From contig JAKBWA010000010.1 in NCBI GenBank assembly GCA_021841025.1, positions 62,001-126,000 on the forward strand: DNA of 64,000 nt, given 5' to 3'. The notes under the pieces were generated by a model, which saw only the letters and a program-made list of their open reading frames with translations, was not told where the DNA came from and made no database searches. The translations under genes and the position numbers were made by a program. This document shows, in pieces, positions 1 to 8,921 of this stretch; the first letter of the stretch is position 1, and each line of letters opens with the position of its first letter. This DNA comes from Bacillota bacterium. Lineage in GTDB: Bacteria; Bacillota; Sulfobacillia; Sulfobacillales; Sulfobacillaceae.

Positions 1-1066
1 TGTCATCAACTAATACAATACGCTTCCCGTCGACAACTTCTTTGACAGCAGACAGTTTTAATTGCACACCGGCTTCTCGAAGAGCTTGATTCGGAGTAAT
101 GAAAGTCCTGGCGACATAGCGGTTCTTGACCAACCCCATGTCAAATGGAAGATTACGGGCCTTAGCATATCCCATCGCGGCCGGGGTGCTAGAGTCTGGC
201 ACCCCGATGACAACATCCGCATCGACGGGAGCCTCTTTCGCCAGTATTTCACCCAGCCGGCGTCGCACCATATGCGTGCTTTGGCCTTCCATACGCGAGT
301 CTGGACGGGCAAAGTAGATCATTTCGAAACTGCATAGAGCACGGCCTGTCTCAAAACTTACAAACCGATCACTTTCAATGTGACTCTCCCGAATTGTGAT
401 CAATTCCCCGGGCTCAATCTCCCGAACATAATGCGCGCGAATCGCATCGAAAGCACAAGATTCGGAAGCCAAAACATACGCACCTTCCTCGGTTCTGCCG
501 AGAGCCAAGGGGCGAATGCCCCGGGGATCACGGGCACCATATAAAGCATCTTGCGTCAAAACAGTAAATGCAAATCCCCCTAGAAGTTTGGCCAAGGATT
601 CCTTAAGCGCCTCGTAAAATGAGTCGCGCCCACTTCTGGCTATGAGATGAGCGAGCACCTCACTGTCTGTGGTTCCTTGAAAGATAGCTCCTTCTTTTTC
701 CAGTTGTTGCCGAAGATTGGCACCATTCACCAGGTTGCCATTTTGACCCAGGGCTAGAAGGCCAAAACGCGTTTTCATCAACAGAGGTTGAGCATTCACA
801 ATGGATGATTCCCCCGTCGTGGAATACCGGACATGGCCCATAGCAGCAAAGCCCAAACGCTGGCTTTCGGTCTCCACCTTAAGCGCTTCGGTTACAAGCC
901 CCATCCCTTTATGGACCGTAATTTCCTCCTTATGCAAGACCGCCAGCCCCGCGCTCTCTTGCCCGCGATGCTGAAGGCTAAACGTACCCCAATACGACTT
1001 TAATGCCGCCTGGCTGTCCCCAAAGATCCCAAAAACCCCGCATTCATCATGCAACTCGTCTGCCAT
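1..1066 (-). CDS. purF: amidophosphoribosyltransferase, C-terminus cut by window edge
   Basis: Catalyses the first committed step of purine synthesis, moving the amide nitrogen of glutamine to PRPP to give 5-phosphoribosylamine. About 355 N-terminal residues are visible. The start MADELHDE is followed by Cys9-Gly-Val-Phe-Gly, the N-terminal nucleophile of class II glutamine amidotransferases, so the first eight residues are a propeptide removed during maturation. The sequence leaves the window at VLVDD, part of the PRPP-binding loop. A cysteine in the CSFEMIYFARPDS segment matches a 4Fe-4S ligand of the Bacillus-type enzyme. The ATG at 1066 lies 2 nt after the purL stop, so it is the last visible gene of the purB-C-S-Q-L-F unit. 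Confidence 0.95.
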   Translation of the reverse strand, partial: MADELHDECGVFGIFGDSQAALKSYWGTFSLQHRGQESAGLAVLHKEEITVHKGMGLVTEALKVETESQRLGFAAMGHVRYSTTGESSIVNAQPLLMKTRFGLLALGQNGNLVNGANLRQQLEKEGAIFQGTTDSEVLAHLIARSGRDSFYEALKESLAKLLGGFAFTVLTQDALYGARDPRGIRPLALGRTEEGAYVLASESCAFDAIRAHYVREIEPGELITIRESHIESDRFVSFETGRALCSFEMIYFARPDSRMEGQSTHMVRRRLGEILAKEAPVDADVVIGVPDSSTPAAMGYAKARNLPFDMGLVKNRYVARTFITPNQALREAGVQLKLSAVKEVVDGKRIVLVDD

Positions 1067-1068
1067 GG

Positions 1069-3237
1069 CTACCCTCCATAACCGTCCCGAAATACTTTCT
1101 GCAGTGTTGTTCTCGCAAATCGATACGGACGTCTTGCGCGAATGATAAGCTCAGAATCAGGCACTACTTTCCCGATGACATCCGCTTGCGCAATAGATTT
1201 GACCGCCTCCGCCACCCCACTTGTAGTTGTGGGATCGCAAAACATCAGAAATTGTCCCGATGCCTCGCTAAACAATTGTCTTACCGCATCTTCTGCCGGC
1301 ACAGTAATTTCCATTCCCGAAGGCACTGACATATTCAAAAGAGATTTGGCCAACGCAACAAACAGCCCTCCCTGGCCAATCATACGAATCGCACAGGATG
1401 GCATTTTCTGTGTAACATCAGCTAACGCCTGATATAAGGCGTCAAGACGTTCGAGTTCAGGACGCGGATATGCGCTCAGTTTATGGAAGAGGAATTCAAA
1501 GACACTGCCGCCGAGGCTCCATTCCTCACCGAGATGGATATGCACCACATCCATCTCCTCTTGCCAAGGGGAATCAAGAACGGGGTGTAACGGATGAGGA
1601 TGACGTCCGACTGCTCCAATAACCACCGTGGGCCAGATTGACTCTCCGCGTGTTTCATTGTGCAACGATACGTTCCCGCCGGTCACCGGCACCTTAAAGG
1701 TTTTACTAGCGTCCGCTACACCCGCTATCAACCCGGTGAGATCCCGAAACACCTCATCCTTATCAGGGTTTCCCGCGTTAATGCCGTCTGTCAACCCCAA
1801 AACCTCTGCTCCTTGACTCGCCAGTAGTCCCACCACACGGCTGACTGCAGCGACCCCGCCGCTATAGGAGTCTACGGCTGCATAACGCCCAGGTCCCGAA
1901 ACCGCAATGGCCAGTCCCTCTTGCGATCCTTTTACGCGTAAAATCGCCAGATCATGGCTAGGTCCCCACACGGTATTGGTCAAAATCATAGAGTCATAGC
2001 GTTCGTATATCGGATGCCTGCTCCGGCAATCCATAGAACCCAAAACAGCTAAGGCTTGCTCTGAATCCAATGTTAAAGGGCGAAAGGGAGTCAATGCAGG
2101 CGTCTTATGCCGGGTTTCCTCTGCCCACAGAGGATTCGCCGGACGTATGGGGCAGGAGCCCGCCAATAATTCAGGAGGAACGGAAGCTTGAATGTCGTCT
2201 CTCACCGTAATCACCAAACGCGGATCGGCTGTAATTTCCCCAATGATACTGTAGGGCACTTCCCAGTGTTGGATCAAAGGTTCAACAAGAGGCCAGTTGC
2301 CTGGCGAAACGACTAGCAACATCCGTTCTTGGGTCTCGGACAACATAATTTCATATGGAGTCATACCCTGTTCCCGACACGGTACCAAGTCCAGGCGTAG
2401 TATCGCTCCCACTTGGCTTCGGTACGCAAGTTCAGCCACAGAGGAGCTCAAACCTGCCGCCCCCAAATCTTGAACGGCGTCCAACTTGTTTGTGGCGATG
2501 GCTGCGAGCGTGGCCTCCATCAGCATCTTGCCCATGAACGGGTCTCCAACTTGCACTGTCGGCCGCATGTGCTCGGTCGCATTGCCGAAATCCTGAGAAG
2601 CTAATAGGCTTGCACCATGTATTCCATCTCTCCCGGTAGGCTGGCCCAGAAGAACAAGGTACGATCCCGGGCGTGCACCCTTGGCATTGACGTTATGGCC
2701 GCCTGATAGTAATCCTACCGCCATCACATTGACTAAAGGATTTTTGTCATAAACCGGACTATAGGCGACTTCTCCCGTGACTGTAGGAATTCCAATAGCA
2801 TTGCCATATTGTCCGACACCTTCCACCACGCCGTGTTGAATCCCCCGTGAAGATTCGTCAGTGCCAAAACGCAGAGAATCCGCTAATGCAATCGGCCGAG
2901 CCCCCATAGCGATAATGTCCCGCAAAATTCCTCCGACACCCGTAGCGGCTCCTTGCACCGGTTCGACATACGAAGGATGGTTGTGGCTTTCCACCTTGAA
3001 TGCCACGTGAATTTCATCATTGAGTTCGACGACCCCGGCATTTTCCCCAGGCCCCTGCACCACAGCGCGTCCCGTATGCGGAAGCCATGACAGTACGCTT
3101 TTTGAGCTTTTGTAGCTGCAGTGCTCGGACCACAATACCCCAAAGAGTCCCAATTCCAGGTCATTCGGATTACGCCCCAACTGCTTTTGAATAATCTCAA
3201 ATTCTTCTTGAGTCAGCCCCACTTCCTTGAAATTCAC
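1069..3237 (-). CDS. purL: phosphoribosylformylglycinamidine synthase subunit PurL
   Basis: The ATP-dependent synthetase subunit of FGAM synthase; it acts with PurQ (glutaminase) and PurS. It is the small Bacillus-type form (about 722 aa), not the 1300-aa fused enzyme. Recognisable segments are the N-terminal EEFEIIQKQLGRNPNDLEL region, SEHCSYKSSK, SHNHPSYVEPVQGAATGVGG and the repeated AIR-synthase-like halves. An upstream in-frame TTG at 3258 is possible, but the GTG at 3237 overlaps the purQ stop as GTGA and has AGGGGAGGG 6 nt upstream, so I chose it. It is translationally coupled to purQ. Confidence 0.95.
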   Translation of the reverse strand: MNFKEVGLTQEEFEIIQKQLGRNPNDLELGLFGVLWSEHCSYKSSKSVLSWLPHTGRAVVQGPGENAGVVELNDEIHVAFKVESHNHPSYVEPVQGAATGVGGILRDIIAMGARPIALADSLRFGTDESSRGIQHGVVEGVGQYGNAIGIPTVTGEVAYSPVYDKNPLVNVMAVGLLSGGHNVNAKGARPGSYLVLLGQPTGRDGIHGASLLASQDFGNATEHMRPTVQVGDPFMGKMLMEATLAAIATNKLDAVQDLGAAGLSSSVAELAYRSQVGAILRLDLVPCREQGMTPYEIMLSETQERMLLVVSPGNWPLVEPLIQHWEVPYSIIGEITADPRLVITVRDDIQASVPPELLAGSCPIRPANPLWAEETRHKTPALTPFRPLTLDSEQALAVLGSMDCRSRHPIYERYDSMILTNTVWGPSHDLAILRVKGSQEGLAIAVSGPGRYAAVDSYSGGVAAVSRVVGLLASQGAEVLGLTDGINAGNPDKDEVFRDLTGLIAGVADASKTFKVPVTGGNVSLHNETRGESIWPTVVIGAVGRHPHPLHPVLDSPWQEEMDVVHIHLGEEWSLGGSVFEFLFHKLSAYPRPELERLDALYQALADVTQKMPSCAIRMIGQGGLFVALAKSLLNMSVPSGMEITVPAEDAVRQLFSEASGQFLMFCDPTTTSGVAEAVKSIAQADVIGKVVPDSELIIRARRPYRFARTTLQKVFRDGYGG

Positions 3238-3917
3238 TGGCTGCCCTCCCCTAACCAAGCCCGCAGAAACCGATGACCGTCAGCTGACCCGAAGTAAGAT
3301 TGCATTGCCCTCTCGGGATGGGGCATCAAACCGACCACGGGGCCTTGGCAAATCCCTGCAATATTAGCTACAGAGCCCTGGGGATTGGTCAGAGCATGAA
3401 CAGAACCCATTTCATCACTGTATTGCAAAAACACCTGATGATTTTCAAACAATGGTTGCAATTGACCGGGATTCACCGCATAAGCTCCTTCATGATGCGC
3501 AATGGGCATTCGCAACACGTCCCCTTCCTTCAACCCTGACAATCCTCGCGGCACTGACGTGATGCGCATATATTCCCATGTACACCGAAACTCTCCGGAT
3601 GAATTGGGTCTTAAAGCGCCTGGCAACAGTCCCCGTTCACATAGAATTTGAAATCCGTTACAAATGCCTAAAACAGGCAATTCGTCCTCGGCAATGGCTT
3701 TTTCAACAGCTTCCATAATTGGTGCCTGAGCCGCTAGCGCCCCGCTGCGAAGGTAATCTCCATAAGAAAAACCTCCCGGTAAAATCAGCCGTTCGGCATC
3801 TTTCAAAGACTTCTCCGTATACCATAAGGGCAAGGCCTGAGCCCCTAACTGTTCCACGGCCTCAATGGTGTCTACATCACAATTTGAACCGGGAAAAATG
3901 ATAATTCCAACCTTCAT
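3234..3917 (-). CDS. purQ: phosphoribosylformylglycinamidine synthase subunit PurQ
   Basis: Class I glutamine amidotransferase subunit that releases ammonia from glutamine for PurL. The nucleophile lies in LGICNGFQIL (Cys86), and the catalytic His-x-Glu is in LMPHPERAM near residue 197. The 227-aa length is normal for the stand-alone subunit. The gene overlaps purS by 4 nt (ATGA) and purL by 4 nt (GTGA), so the three subunits of one complex are made from a tightly coupled message. Confidence 0.96.
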   Translation of the reverse strand: MKVGIIIFPGSNCDVDTIEAVEQLGAQALPLWYTEKSLKDAERLILPGGFSYGDYLRSGALAAQAPIMEAVEKAIAEDELPVLGICNGFQILCERGLLPGALRPNSSGEFRCTWEYMRITSVPRGLSGLKEGDVLRMPIAHHEGAYAVNPGQLQPLFENHQVFLQYSDEMGSVHALTNPQGSVANIAGICQGPVVGLMPHPERAMQSYFGSADGHRFLRAWLGEGSQ

Positions 3918-4162
3918 AGTTCTTTCACCACAATGTCATACGTCTCCAATACTGGATTGGCCAACAATTTTTCTGCCATTTGACGGGCGTTCTCTTTTGC
4001 TTCGTTCATGTTTTCCGCATTAAGATTCATTTTTATCTGCTTGCCGATGCGTACGTTTTCCACTCCAAAACCCATATTGTGCAAAATTTTCCCGGTTGAC
4101 TGCCCAGCAGGATCCAACACTGCTTCTTTTAAGGACACGTTGACAATCACCTCGAAGATCAT
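3914..4162 (-). CDS. purS: phosphoribosylformylglycinamidine synthase subunit PurS
   Basis: Small structural subunit (82 aa) that bridges PurL and PurQ in the multi-subunit FGAM synthase of Gram-positive bacteria. The sequence fits the family: VNVSLKEAVLDPAGQ near the N-terminus, then GFGVENVRIGK and the C-terminal ETYDIVVKEL. It overlaps purQ by 4 nt and purC by 4 nt. Confidence 0.95.
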   Translation of the reverse strand: MIFEVIVNVSLKEAVLDPAGQSTGKILHNMGFGVENVRIGKQIKMNLNAENMNEAKENARQMAEKLLANPVLETYDIVVKEL

Positions 4163-4860
4163 GACAAAACCCTTTCCAATACTTCACGATAGGCCTCTTC
4201 GACACTGCCTAAATCACGGCGAAACCGGTCCTTGTCCAACTTTTTCAATGTCGTTTGATCCCACAGCCTGCATGTGTCCGGCGAAATTTCGTCGCCCAAG
4301 ACCAATTGATTGTCCCGTAGACCAAATTCTAATTTAAAGTCGACAAGAATTAGGTTCCGCTGTTCAAAGAACTGCTGCAAAATATTGTTAATTCGGTGGG
4401 CCTGAGTTCGAAGCTGACTTAACAATTCCGGACCGGCCAATCCCAGCACGCGAATGTGATCGTCATTCAATAAAGGATCACCCAGGGAGTCATTTTTCAA
4501 ATACAGTTCCACCACAGCCTGTTCCAATACGGTTCCTTCTTTAAGTCCTGTCCGCTTTTCCAACGATCCGGCGACACGATTGCGCACCACGACCTCGAGC
4601 GGGATCATCTTCAGCCAGTCCACTTTCAGACTGCGACTATCCAACTGCTCCCGAAAATGCGTGGCAATACCTCTAACTTCCAATAATTGGAATAGCTTGG
4701 CCGAAATCGCAGCATTCGCAACCCCTTTATCGGCTATCTGGCCCTTCTTTGCTCCGTTAAATGCGGTCGCATCATCCTTGAATTCGACAATGACCACTTT
4801 AGACTCACCGCTTTGGTAAACTTTCTTTGCTTTGCCCTCATAGAGCAATTCTCCGGACAT
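4159..4860 (-). CDS. purC: phosphoribosylaminoimidazole-succinocarboxamide synthase
   Basis: SAICAR synthetase, which joins aspartate to CAIR using ATP. Family segments seen are LLYEGKAKKVYQ at the N-terminus, EFKDDATAFNGAKKG, PLEVVVRNRVAGS and LVDFKLEFG. The open frame reaches 4884, but the ATG at 4860 (MSGELLYEG) matches the family N-terminus, lies 1 nt after the purB stop and has GGGAG upstream. The protein is about 233 aa. It sits between purB and purS in the pathway operon. Confidence 0.95.
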   Translation of the reverse strand: MSGELLYEGKAKKVYQSGESKVVIVEFKDDATAFNGAKKGQIADKGVANAAISAKLFQLLEVRGIATHFREQLDSRSLKVDWLKMIPLEVVVRNRVAGSLEKRTGLKEGTVLEQAVVELYLKNDSLGDPLLNDDHIRVLGLAGPELLSQLRTQAHRINNILQQFFEQRNLILVDFKLEFGLRDNQLVLGDEISPDTCRLWDQTTLKKLDKDRFRRDLGSVEEAYREVLERVLS

Positions 4861-4861
4861 C

Positions 4862-6181
4862 TCAATTATTCTCCCTTCGTTCATCCACTAACCCAATGCG
4901 CCGATAAATGGTGTCGACTTCCTTCAAGTAGGGTTCGACCGCAAATAGTGACTGGATCTTTTCTTTGGAGAGATTCTGACTGATTTGAGGATCACTCAGG
5001 ACCCTCTCTTGAAAACTGGAAAAGGGTTCATTGGACTGGGCCATAGCGTGAGACTGTATGCGCTTATAAGCCTCTTCGCGAGTCATCCCCGCCTCCACTA
5101 AGGCCAACAGGATTTTTTGAGAAAAAACCAGTCCTCCGCTCAAATCAATGTTTTCTCTCATCTTCTTCGTGTTCACGGTTAATCCTTGCATAATGCGGGT
5201 CATGCTGTGGAGCAGGTAATCAGCAAGAGTTGTGGCATCTGGTAAGATCACGCGTTCTACCGAAGAATGCGAAATATCCCGTTCGTGCCACAAGACCATG
5301 TCCTCTAATGCCGGAGTGACATAACCTCGCAACACCCGGGATAATCCCGAGATTTGTTCGGCCATGACAGGATTGCGCTTGTGCGGCATCGCCGAAGACC
5401 CTCTTTGGCCCTCTGCAAACGGTTCGGCAACTTCTCCCACTTCCGTACGCTGCATGTGACGAATCTCGGTAGCGATTTTGTCCAGGGTGCCTGCCAAAAT
5501 GGCTAATGCCGTAATGACTTCCGCATGTCGATCGCGCTGCAATACCTGTGTCGACAAAGGCGCCGGGGCCATTCCCAATTTATCCGCCACGATCTTTTCA
5601 ATATCCGGAGGGATGTTGGCATAATTGCCGACTGCACCAGAGATCTTAATAACGCTAATCGTGTCTTTGGCCCGGCTGACCCGGTCGTAATCCCGCCCCA
5701 ACTCCAGCCACCATAATGCGGGTTTCAACCCGAAACTCGTCGGTTCAGCGTGCATTCCATGGGTACGGCCCATAACAGGCACAGACTTATAGCGAATCGC
5801 CAAATCACGCACTACCAGCCTTAATGCCTCCAAATCGTTCAAAATAATTTCCAGACTGTCTCGAATCAAAGAAGACAAAGCCGTATCGACCACATCGGTA
5901 GATGTCAATCCAAAGTGAATATATTTGGCATCTTCCGGACTGACGGTTTCTCCGGCCGCATTAATAAAAGCAATCACATCATGGTGAAAAGTTTTTTCAT
6001 ACATATTGACCCGGCTTGGATCCACCGTGGCTTGCTTCAATCTCTCCGCAACTCCAGGTTCAATGACACCTAACGACTCCCATGCTTCTACCACATAACG
6101 CTCAATATCTAGCCACCGGTTATACCGGTTTTGATCGGACCACAAATTTTCCATCACAGGCCGTGTGTATCGGCTTATCAA
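4862..6181 (-). CDS. purB: adenylosuccinate lyase
   Basis: Fumarase/aspartase-superfamily lyase acting twice in purine synthesis (SAICAR to AICAR, and adenylosuccinate to AMP). The signature loop GSSAMPHKRNP is present, as are TSTDVVDTALS and GRTHGMHAEP. The longest frame begins at 6214, but that codon lies inside the putative operator. A TTG at 6181 gives MISRYTRPVMENLW, which matches the family N-terminus, with GAGGAAGGAG 8 nt upstream, so I place the start there (about 439 aa). First gene of the purB-C-S-Q-L-F unit. Confidence 0.93.
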   Translation of the reverse strand: MISRYTRPVMENLWSDQNRYNRWLDIERYVVEAWESLGVIEPGVAERLKQATVDPSRVNMYEKTFHHDVIAFINAAGETVSPEDAKYIHFGLTSTDVVDTALSSLIRDSLEIILNDLEALRLVVRDLAIRYKSVPVMGRTHGMHAEPTSFGLKPALWWLELGRDYDRVSRAKDTISVIKISGAVGNYANIPPDIEKIVADKLGMAPAPLSTQVLQRDRHAEVITALAILAGTLDKIATEIRHMQRTEVGEVAEPFAEGQRGSSAMPHKRNPVMAEQISGLSRVLRGYVTPALEDMVLWHERDISHSSVERVILPDATTLADYLLHSMTRIMQGLTVNTKKMRENIDLSGGLVFSQKILLALVEAGMTREEAYKRIQSHAMAQSNEPFSSFQERVLSDPQISQNLSKEKIQSLFAVEPYLKEVDTIYRRIGLVDERRENN

Positions 6182-6206
6182 TGACTTTACTCCTTCCTCA
6201 CGATTA

Positions 6207-6243
6207 CCGAACAATACCCTTCAATACTATAGAAATTGTTCGG
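6207..6243 (-). promoter_or_regulatory. PurBox-like inverted repeat (PurR operator)
   Basis: Perfect 9-bp arms CCGAACAAT (6207-6215) and ATTGTTCGG (6235-6243), separated by 19 bp. The arms match the core of the PurR PurBox known from Bacillus (AWWWCCGAACWWT). They straddle the -10 of the promoter proposed for purB, so binding should block initiation. A PurR gene is not in the window. Confidence 0.75.
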
Positions 6244-6252
6244 AGTTGTCGA
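6224..6252 (-). promoter_or_regulatory. candidate sigma-A promoter of the purB operon
   Basis: On the minus strand, TCGACA (6252-6247) is followed after 17 nt by TAGTAT (6229-6224). Transcription would start near 6217, giving a leader of about 36 nt before the TTG start. One PurBox arm lies between the two hexamers and the other over the start point. Confidence 0.55.
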
Positions 6253-6275
6253 GGCTTTAGCGGCCCCGCAACCAT

Positions 6276-6322
6276 AAAAACAAGGCCAGGACAGATGACA
6301 TCTGTATCCCGGCCTTGTCTAA
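6276..6322 (-). terminator. rho-independent terminator after guaA
   Basis: On the minus strand ACAAGGCC...ACAGATG folds back on CATCTGT...GGCCTTGT and is followed by TTTTTAT. It sits 17 nt past the guaA stop and separates the hpt-guaA unit from the purB unit. Confidence 0.85.
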
Positions 6323-6338
6323 TTTTAACAATCTCGGC

Positions 6339-7859
6339 TCATTCCCATTCAATGGTCCCCGGGGGTTTAGATGTCACATCGTAAACCACTCGGTTTACCC
6401 CGGGAACTTCGCCAATAATACGGCTTCCCATCTTTTCCAACAAATCGTAAGGCAAACGCACCCAGTCTGCCGTCATACCGTCTGCACTCTCTACAGCCCG
6501 GATGACTACCGGAAAACCATAGGTTCTTTCGTCACCCATGACACCCACTGCCCGAACATCCAACAAAATAGCAAAGGCTTGCCAAATTGATCTTTCAAGA
6601 CCGGCCTCTCGAATTTCTTGACGGACAATAGCGTCAGCTTTACGTAAAATCGCAACCTTTTCCGGTGTGACCGCTCCGGTCATTCTCACTGCCAACCCTG
6701 GTCCCGGAAACGGCTGGCGCCACACAATTTCTTCAGGCAATCCTAAGGCCCGGCCAACCTGTCTGACTTCGTCTTTGAATAGCCATCGCAACGGTTCAAC
6801 GATTTCGAATCCCACATCTTCGGGCAGTCCGCCCACATTATGGTGGGACTTAATGGTACGGGCATTTTTTCCGCCCGATTCGATCACATCCGGATACACC
6901 GTGCCTTGAATCAACACTTCCACGGGCCCAGCAGCTTCTTTTCCCTCTTCAAAGGCCCGGATAAACTCTCGTCCAATGATTTTACGTTTGGCCTCCGGAT
7001 CACTGACCCCTTCCAATGCCGAGAAAAAGACCTCCTGGCGCTGAAGGACCCGCAGATCGAGCGAAGGAAAAGCCGCCCGCACTTCTTCGATTTCTCCCTC
7101 CCGCATTAACCCATTATCGATTAGCAACGCCCTAAGCCGGGATCCTATGGCCTCTTGGGCGATAGCAGCGGCTACAGCCGAGTCTACCCCGCCTGACAAT
7201 GCAACCAGTGCCCGCCCGTCTCCGACCTTTTCCTTAATAAGCCTTATAGCGTCAGGTATAAACTGAGCAGGTCTCCAGTTTGGAGAAACGTGAGCAATAT
7301 TGTACAAGAAATTTTGAAGCATCTGGAACCCCGACTGAGTATGATGCACTTCGGGATGATATTGAACGGCCCAGAGATTGCGATCAGGATTCGCCATGGC
7401 CGCGACGGGAGTAGTCGGTGTTGCCGCCAGGACATGAAAACCCTCCGGGACTTGTAAAACATGATCTCCATGACTCATCCAAACCGTACTCAGTTCAGGA
7501 ACTTGAGTGAAAAGGGGGGAATTTTGAACCAACCTCATCTGTGTCCGCCCATATTCGCGGCGTTCGGCCGGTGTTACCGTGCCATGCATCAAATATGCCA
7601 TCAGTTGCATTCCGTAACATATGCCTAGTGTCGGAATTCCCAGTGACAAAATGCCAGGATCCATGCTAGGGGCACCGGGTTCGAACACGCTCGCCGGTCC
7701 TCCGGAGAGAATAATAGCGGCAGGATGTTTTTCCTTCACGTCCTGGGCTTGAATATCTCCAGGCACGACTTCGCAAAATACATGAGCTTCACGCACTCGA
7801 CGTGCAATAAGCTGATTATACTGTGCACCAAAATCCAATATCAGAACCGTTTCACTCAT
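6339..7859 (-). CDS. guaA: GMP synthase (glutamine-hydrolysing)
   Basis: Converts XMP to GMP with glutamine and ATP. Domain order is the class I amidotransferase (residues 1-190; Cys81 in LGICYGMQL, His in VQYHPEVHHT), then the ATP-pyrophosphatase domain with P-loop ALSGGVDSAV near residue 218, then the C-terminal dimerisation domain ending in VTSKPPGTIEWE. The 506-aa length is typical. It overlaps the upstream hpt by 8 nt and ends in a strong terminator, so hpt and guaA form one purine salvage and GMP unit. Confidence 0.97.
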   Translation of the reverse strand: MSETVLILDFGAQYNQLIARRVREAHVFCEVVPGDIQAQDVKEKHPAAIILSGGPASVFEPGAPSMDPGILSLGIPTLGICYGMQLMAYLMHGTVTPAERREYGRTQMRLVQNSPLFTQVPELSTVWMSHGDHVLQVPEGFHVLAATPTTPVAAMANPDRNLWAVQYHPEVHHTQSGFQMLQNFLYNIAHVSPNWRPAQFIPDAIRLIKEKVGDGRALVALSGGVDSAVAAAIAQEAIGSRLRALLIDNGLMREGEIEEVRAAFPSLDLRVLQRQEVFFSALEGVSDPEAKRKIIGREFIRAFEEGKEAAGPVEVLIQGTVYPDVIESGGKNARTIKSHHNVGGLPEDVGFEIVEPLRWLFKDEVRQVGRALGLPEEIVWRQPFPGPGLAVRMTGAVTPEKVAILRKADAIVRQEIREAGLERSIWQAFAILLDVRAVGVMGDERTYGFPVVIRAVESADGMTADWVRLPYDLLEKMGSRIIGEVPGVNRVVYDVTSKPPGTIEWE

Positions 7860-8397
7860 CAGTGTTCCTCACCAGTCTGCAGACATCCGGCAAATTGCGG
7901 TATTTTTCGTTTACATCCAAACCATAGCCCACTACAAATTCATCGGGAATTTCAAATCCTTTATAGTGCAAGGGCACCGCTACTTGCCGGCGCCCCGGTT
8001 TGTCGAGCAATGAGCAAATTTTGACGCTGAGGGCACCTCGCGATTTAATATGACCATAAATATAGTTTAACGTGAGCCCCGTGTCGACGATGTCTTCCAC
8101 CACTAAAACGTGATGGCCTTCCAGACTATAATCCAAGTCCTTAATGATCCGGACTACTCCTGAAGACTTTGTGGAACTGCCATAAGACGATAATGCCATG
8201 AAATCGATAGAAATGGGCAAGTCAATCTGTCGAATAAGATCAGCCAAAAACATAAAGGACCCTTTGAGAATCCCAATCAAAATCAACGGTTTGTTCTCGT
8301 AATCCAAGGTAATCCGCTTCCCCATCATCCCAACGCGGCCCGCAATTTCCTCGGCAGACAAGAGCACTTCGAGCTCGTTTCCCTGTGTTCCCTGCAA
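7852..8397 (-). CDS. hpt: hypoxanthine phosphoribosyltransferase
   Basis: Salvages hypoxanthine and guanine to IMP and GMP using PRPP. The PRPP-binding motif VLVVEDIVDTG is at residues 97-107, and the loop segment SSYGSSTKSSG precedes it. The C-terminal VVGYGLDVNEKYRNLP is typical of HprT. The open frame starts at a TTG (8397), 3 nt after the stop of the MerR-type gene, with AAGGAG 11 nt upstream. A GTG ten codons further in is an alternative start. It is translated between the regulator gene and guaA. Confidence 0.94.
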   Translation of the reverse strand: MQGTQGNELEVLLSAEEIAGRVGMMGKRITLDYENKPLILIGILKGSFMFLADLIRQIDLPISIDFMALSSYGSSTKSSGVVRIIKDLDYSLEGHHVLVVEDIVDTGLTLNYIYGHIKSRGALSVKICSLLDKPGRRQVAVPLHYKGFEIPDEFVVGYGLDVNEKYRNLPDVCRLVRNTDE

Positions 8398-8400
8398 CCT

Positions 8401-8835
8401 TTACCGGTCTCCTTTCGTGTCTTCGTGACCATTGAAATGGTTACGGCTCAGCCGGCGGATAATTTCATGCCGATTGATTAACGGATAGAGTGAGTCTCGG
8501 TGGATTTCAGCTTTTCGAGCAATGAGTTTGCCCTGAAAGAATCCTTCTGCATCTCGCTCCACCTCATCATAATCATGATCACGGCTTATCAATTCTTCCT
8601 GTTGCAACTGCACACGAACCTCTTTCAAGGACACCCCATGATCTAAAAGGCTCTTGATATATTTGAGACGGTCAATCTCCCTTTGCGTGTACAGGCGTTG
8701 ATTTCCCTGTGTGCGCCGCGGTGATATGAAATGCAGCGTTTCGTAGTACCTTATGCGCCTCTCGGTTAAACCGGTAGCCTCTTTTACCACTCCAATGGAA
8801 AACAAAGGCTCTTCCGAATGATTGGCGTGTTTCAT
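8401..8835 (-). CDS. MerR-family regulator, GlnR-like
   Basis: A 144-aa DNA-binding protein with an N-terminal winged helix-turn-helix (residues 11-80: LFSIGVVKEATGLTERRIRYYE and RRTQGNQRLYTQREIDRL). The IGVV and RxIRYYE pattern and the short length resemble GlnR/TnrA nitrogen regulators more than metal-sensing MerR; no cysteines for metal binding are seen. The C-terminal tail (residues 100-144) is basic. The ATG has AAGGAG 7 nt upstream. It heads an operon with hpt and guaA, not glnA as in Bacillus, so the link to nitrogen or glutamine sensing is inference. I did not find a clear TGTNA-N7-TNACA site upstream. Confidence 0.75.
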   Translation of the reverse strand: MKHANHSEEPLFSIGVVKEATGLTERRIRYYETLHFISPRRTQGNQRLYTQREIDRLKYIKSLLDHGVSLKEVRVQLQQEELISRDHDYDEVERDAEGFFQGKLIARKAEIHRDSLYPLINRHEIIRRLSRNHFNGHEDTKGDR

Positions 8836-8921
8836 CGCGCAACTCCTTTTGTGTATAACATCACTGACGAGCTTTTAAGTCTTCGCCACCATCTTACCGA
8901 ACTTTAATCTGAAACTAAACC

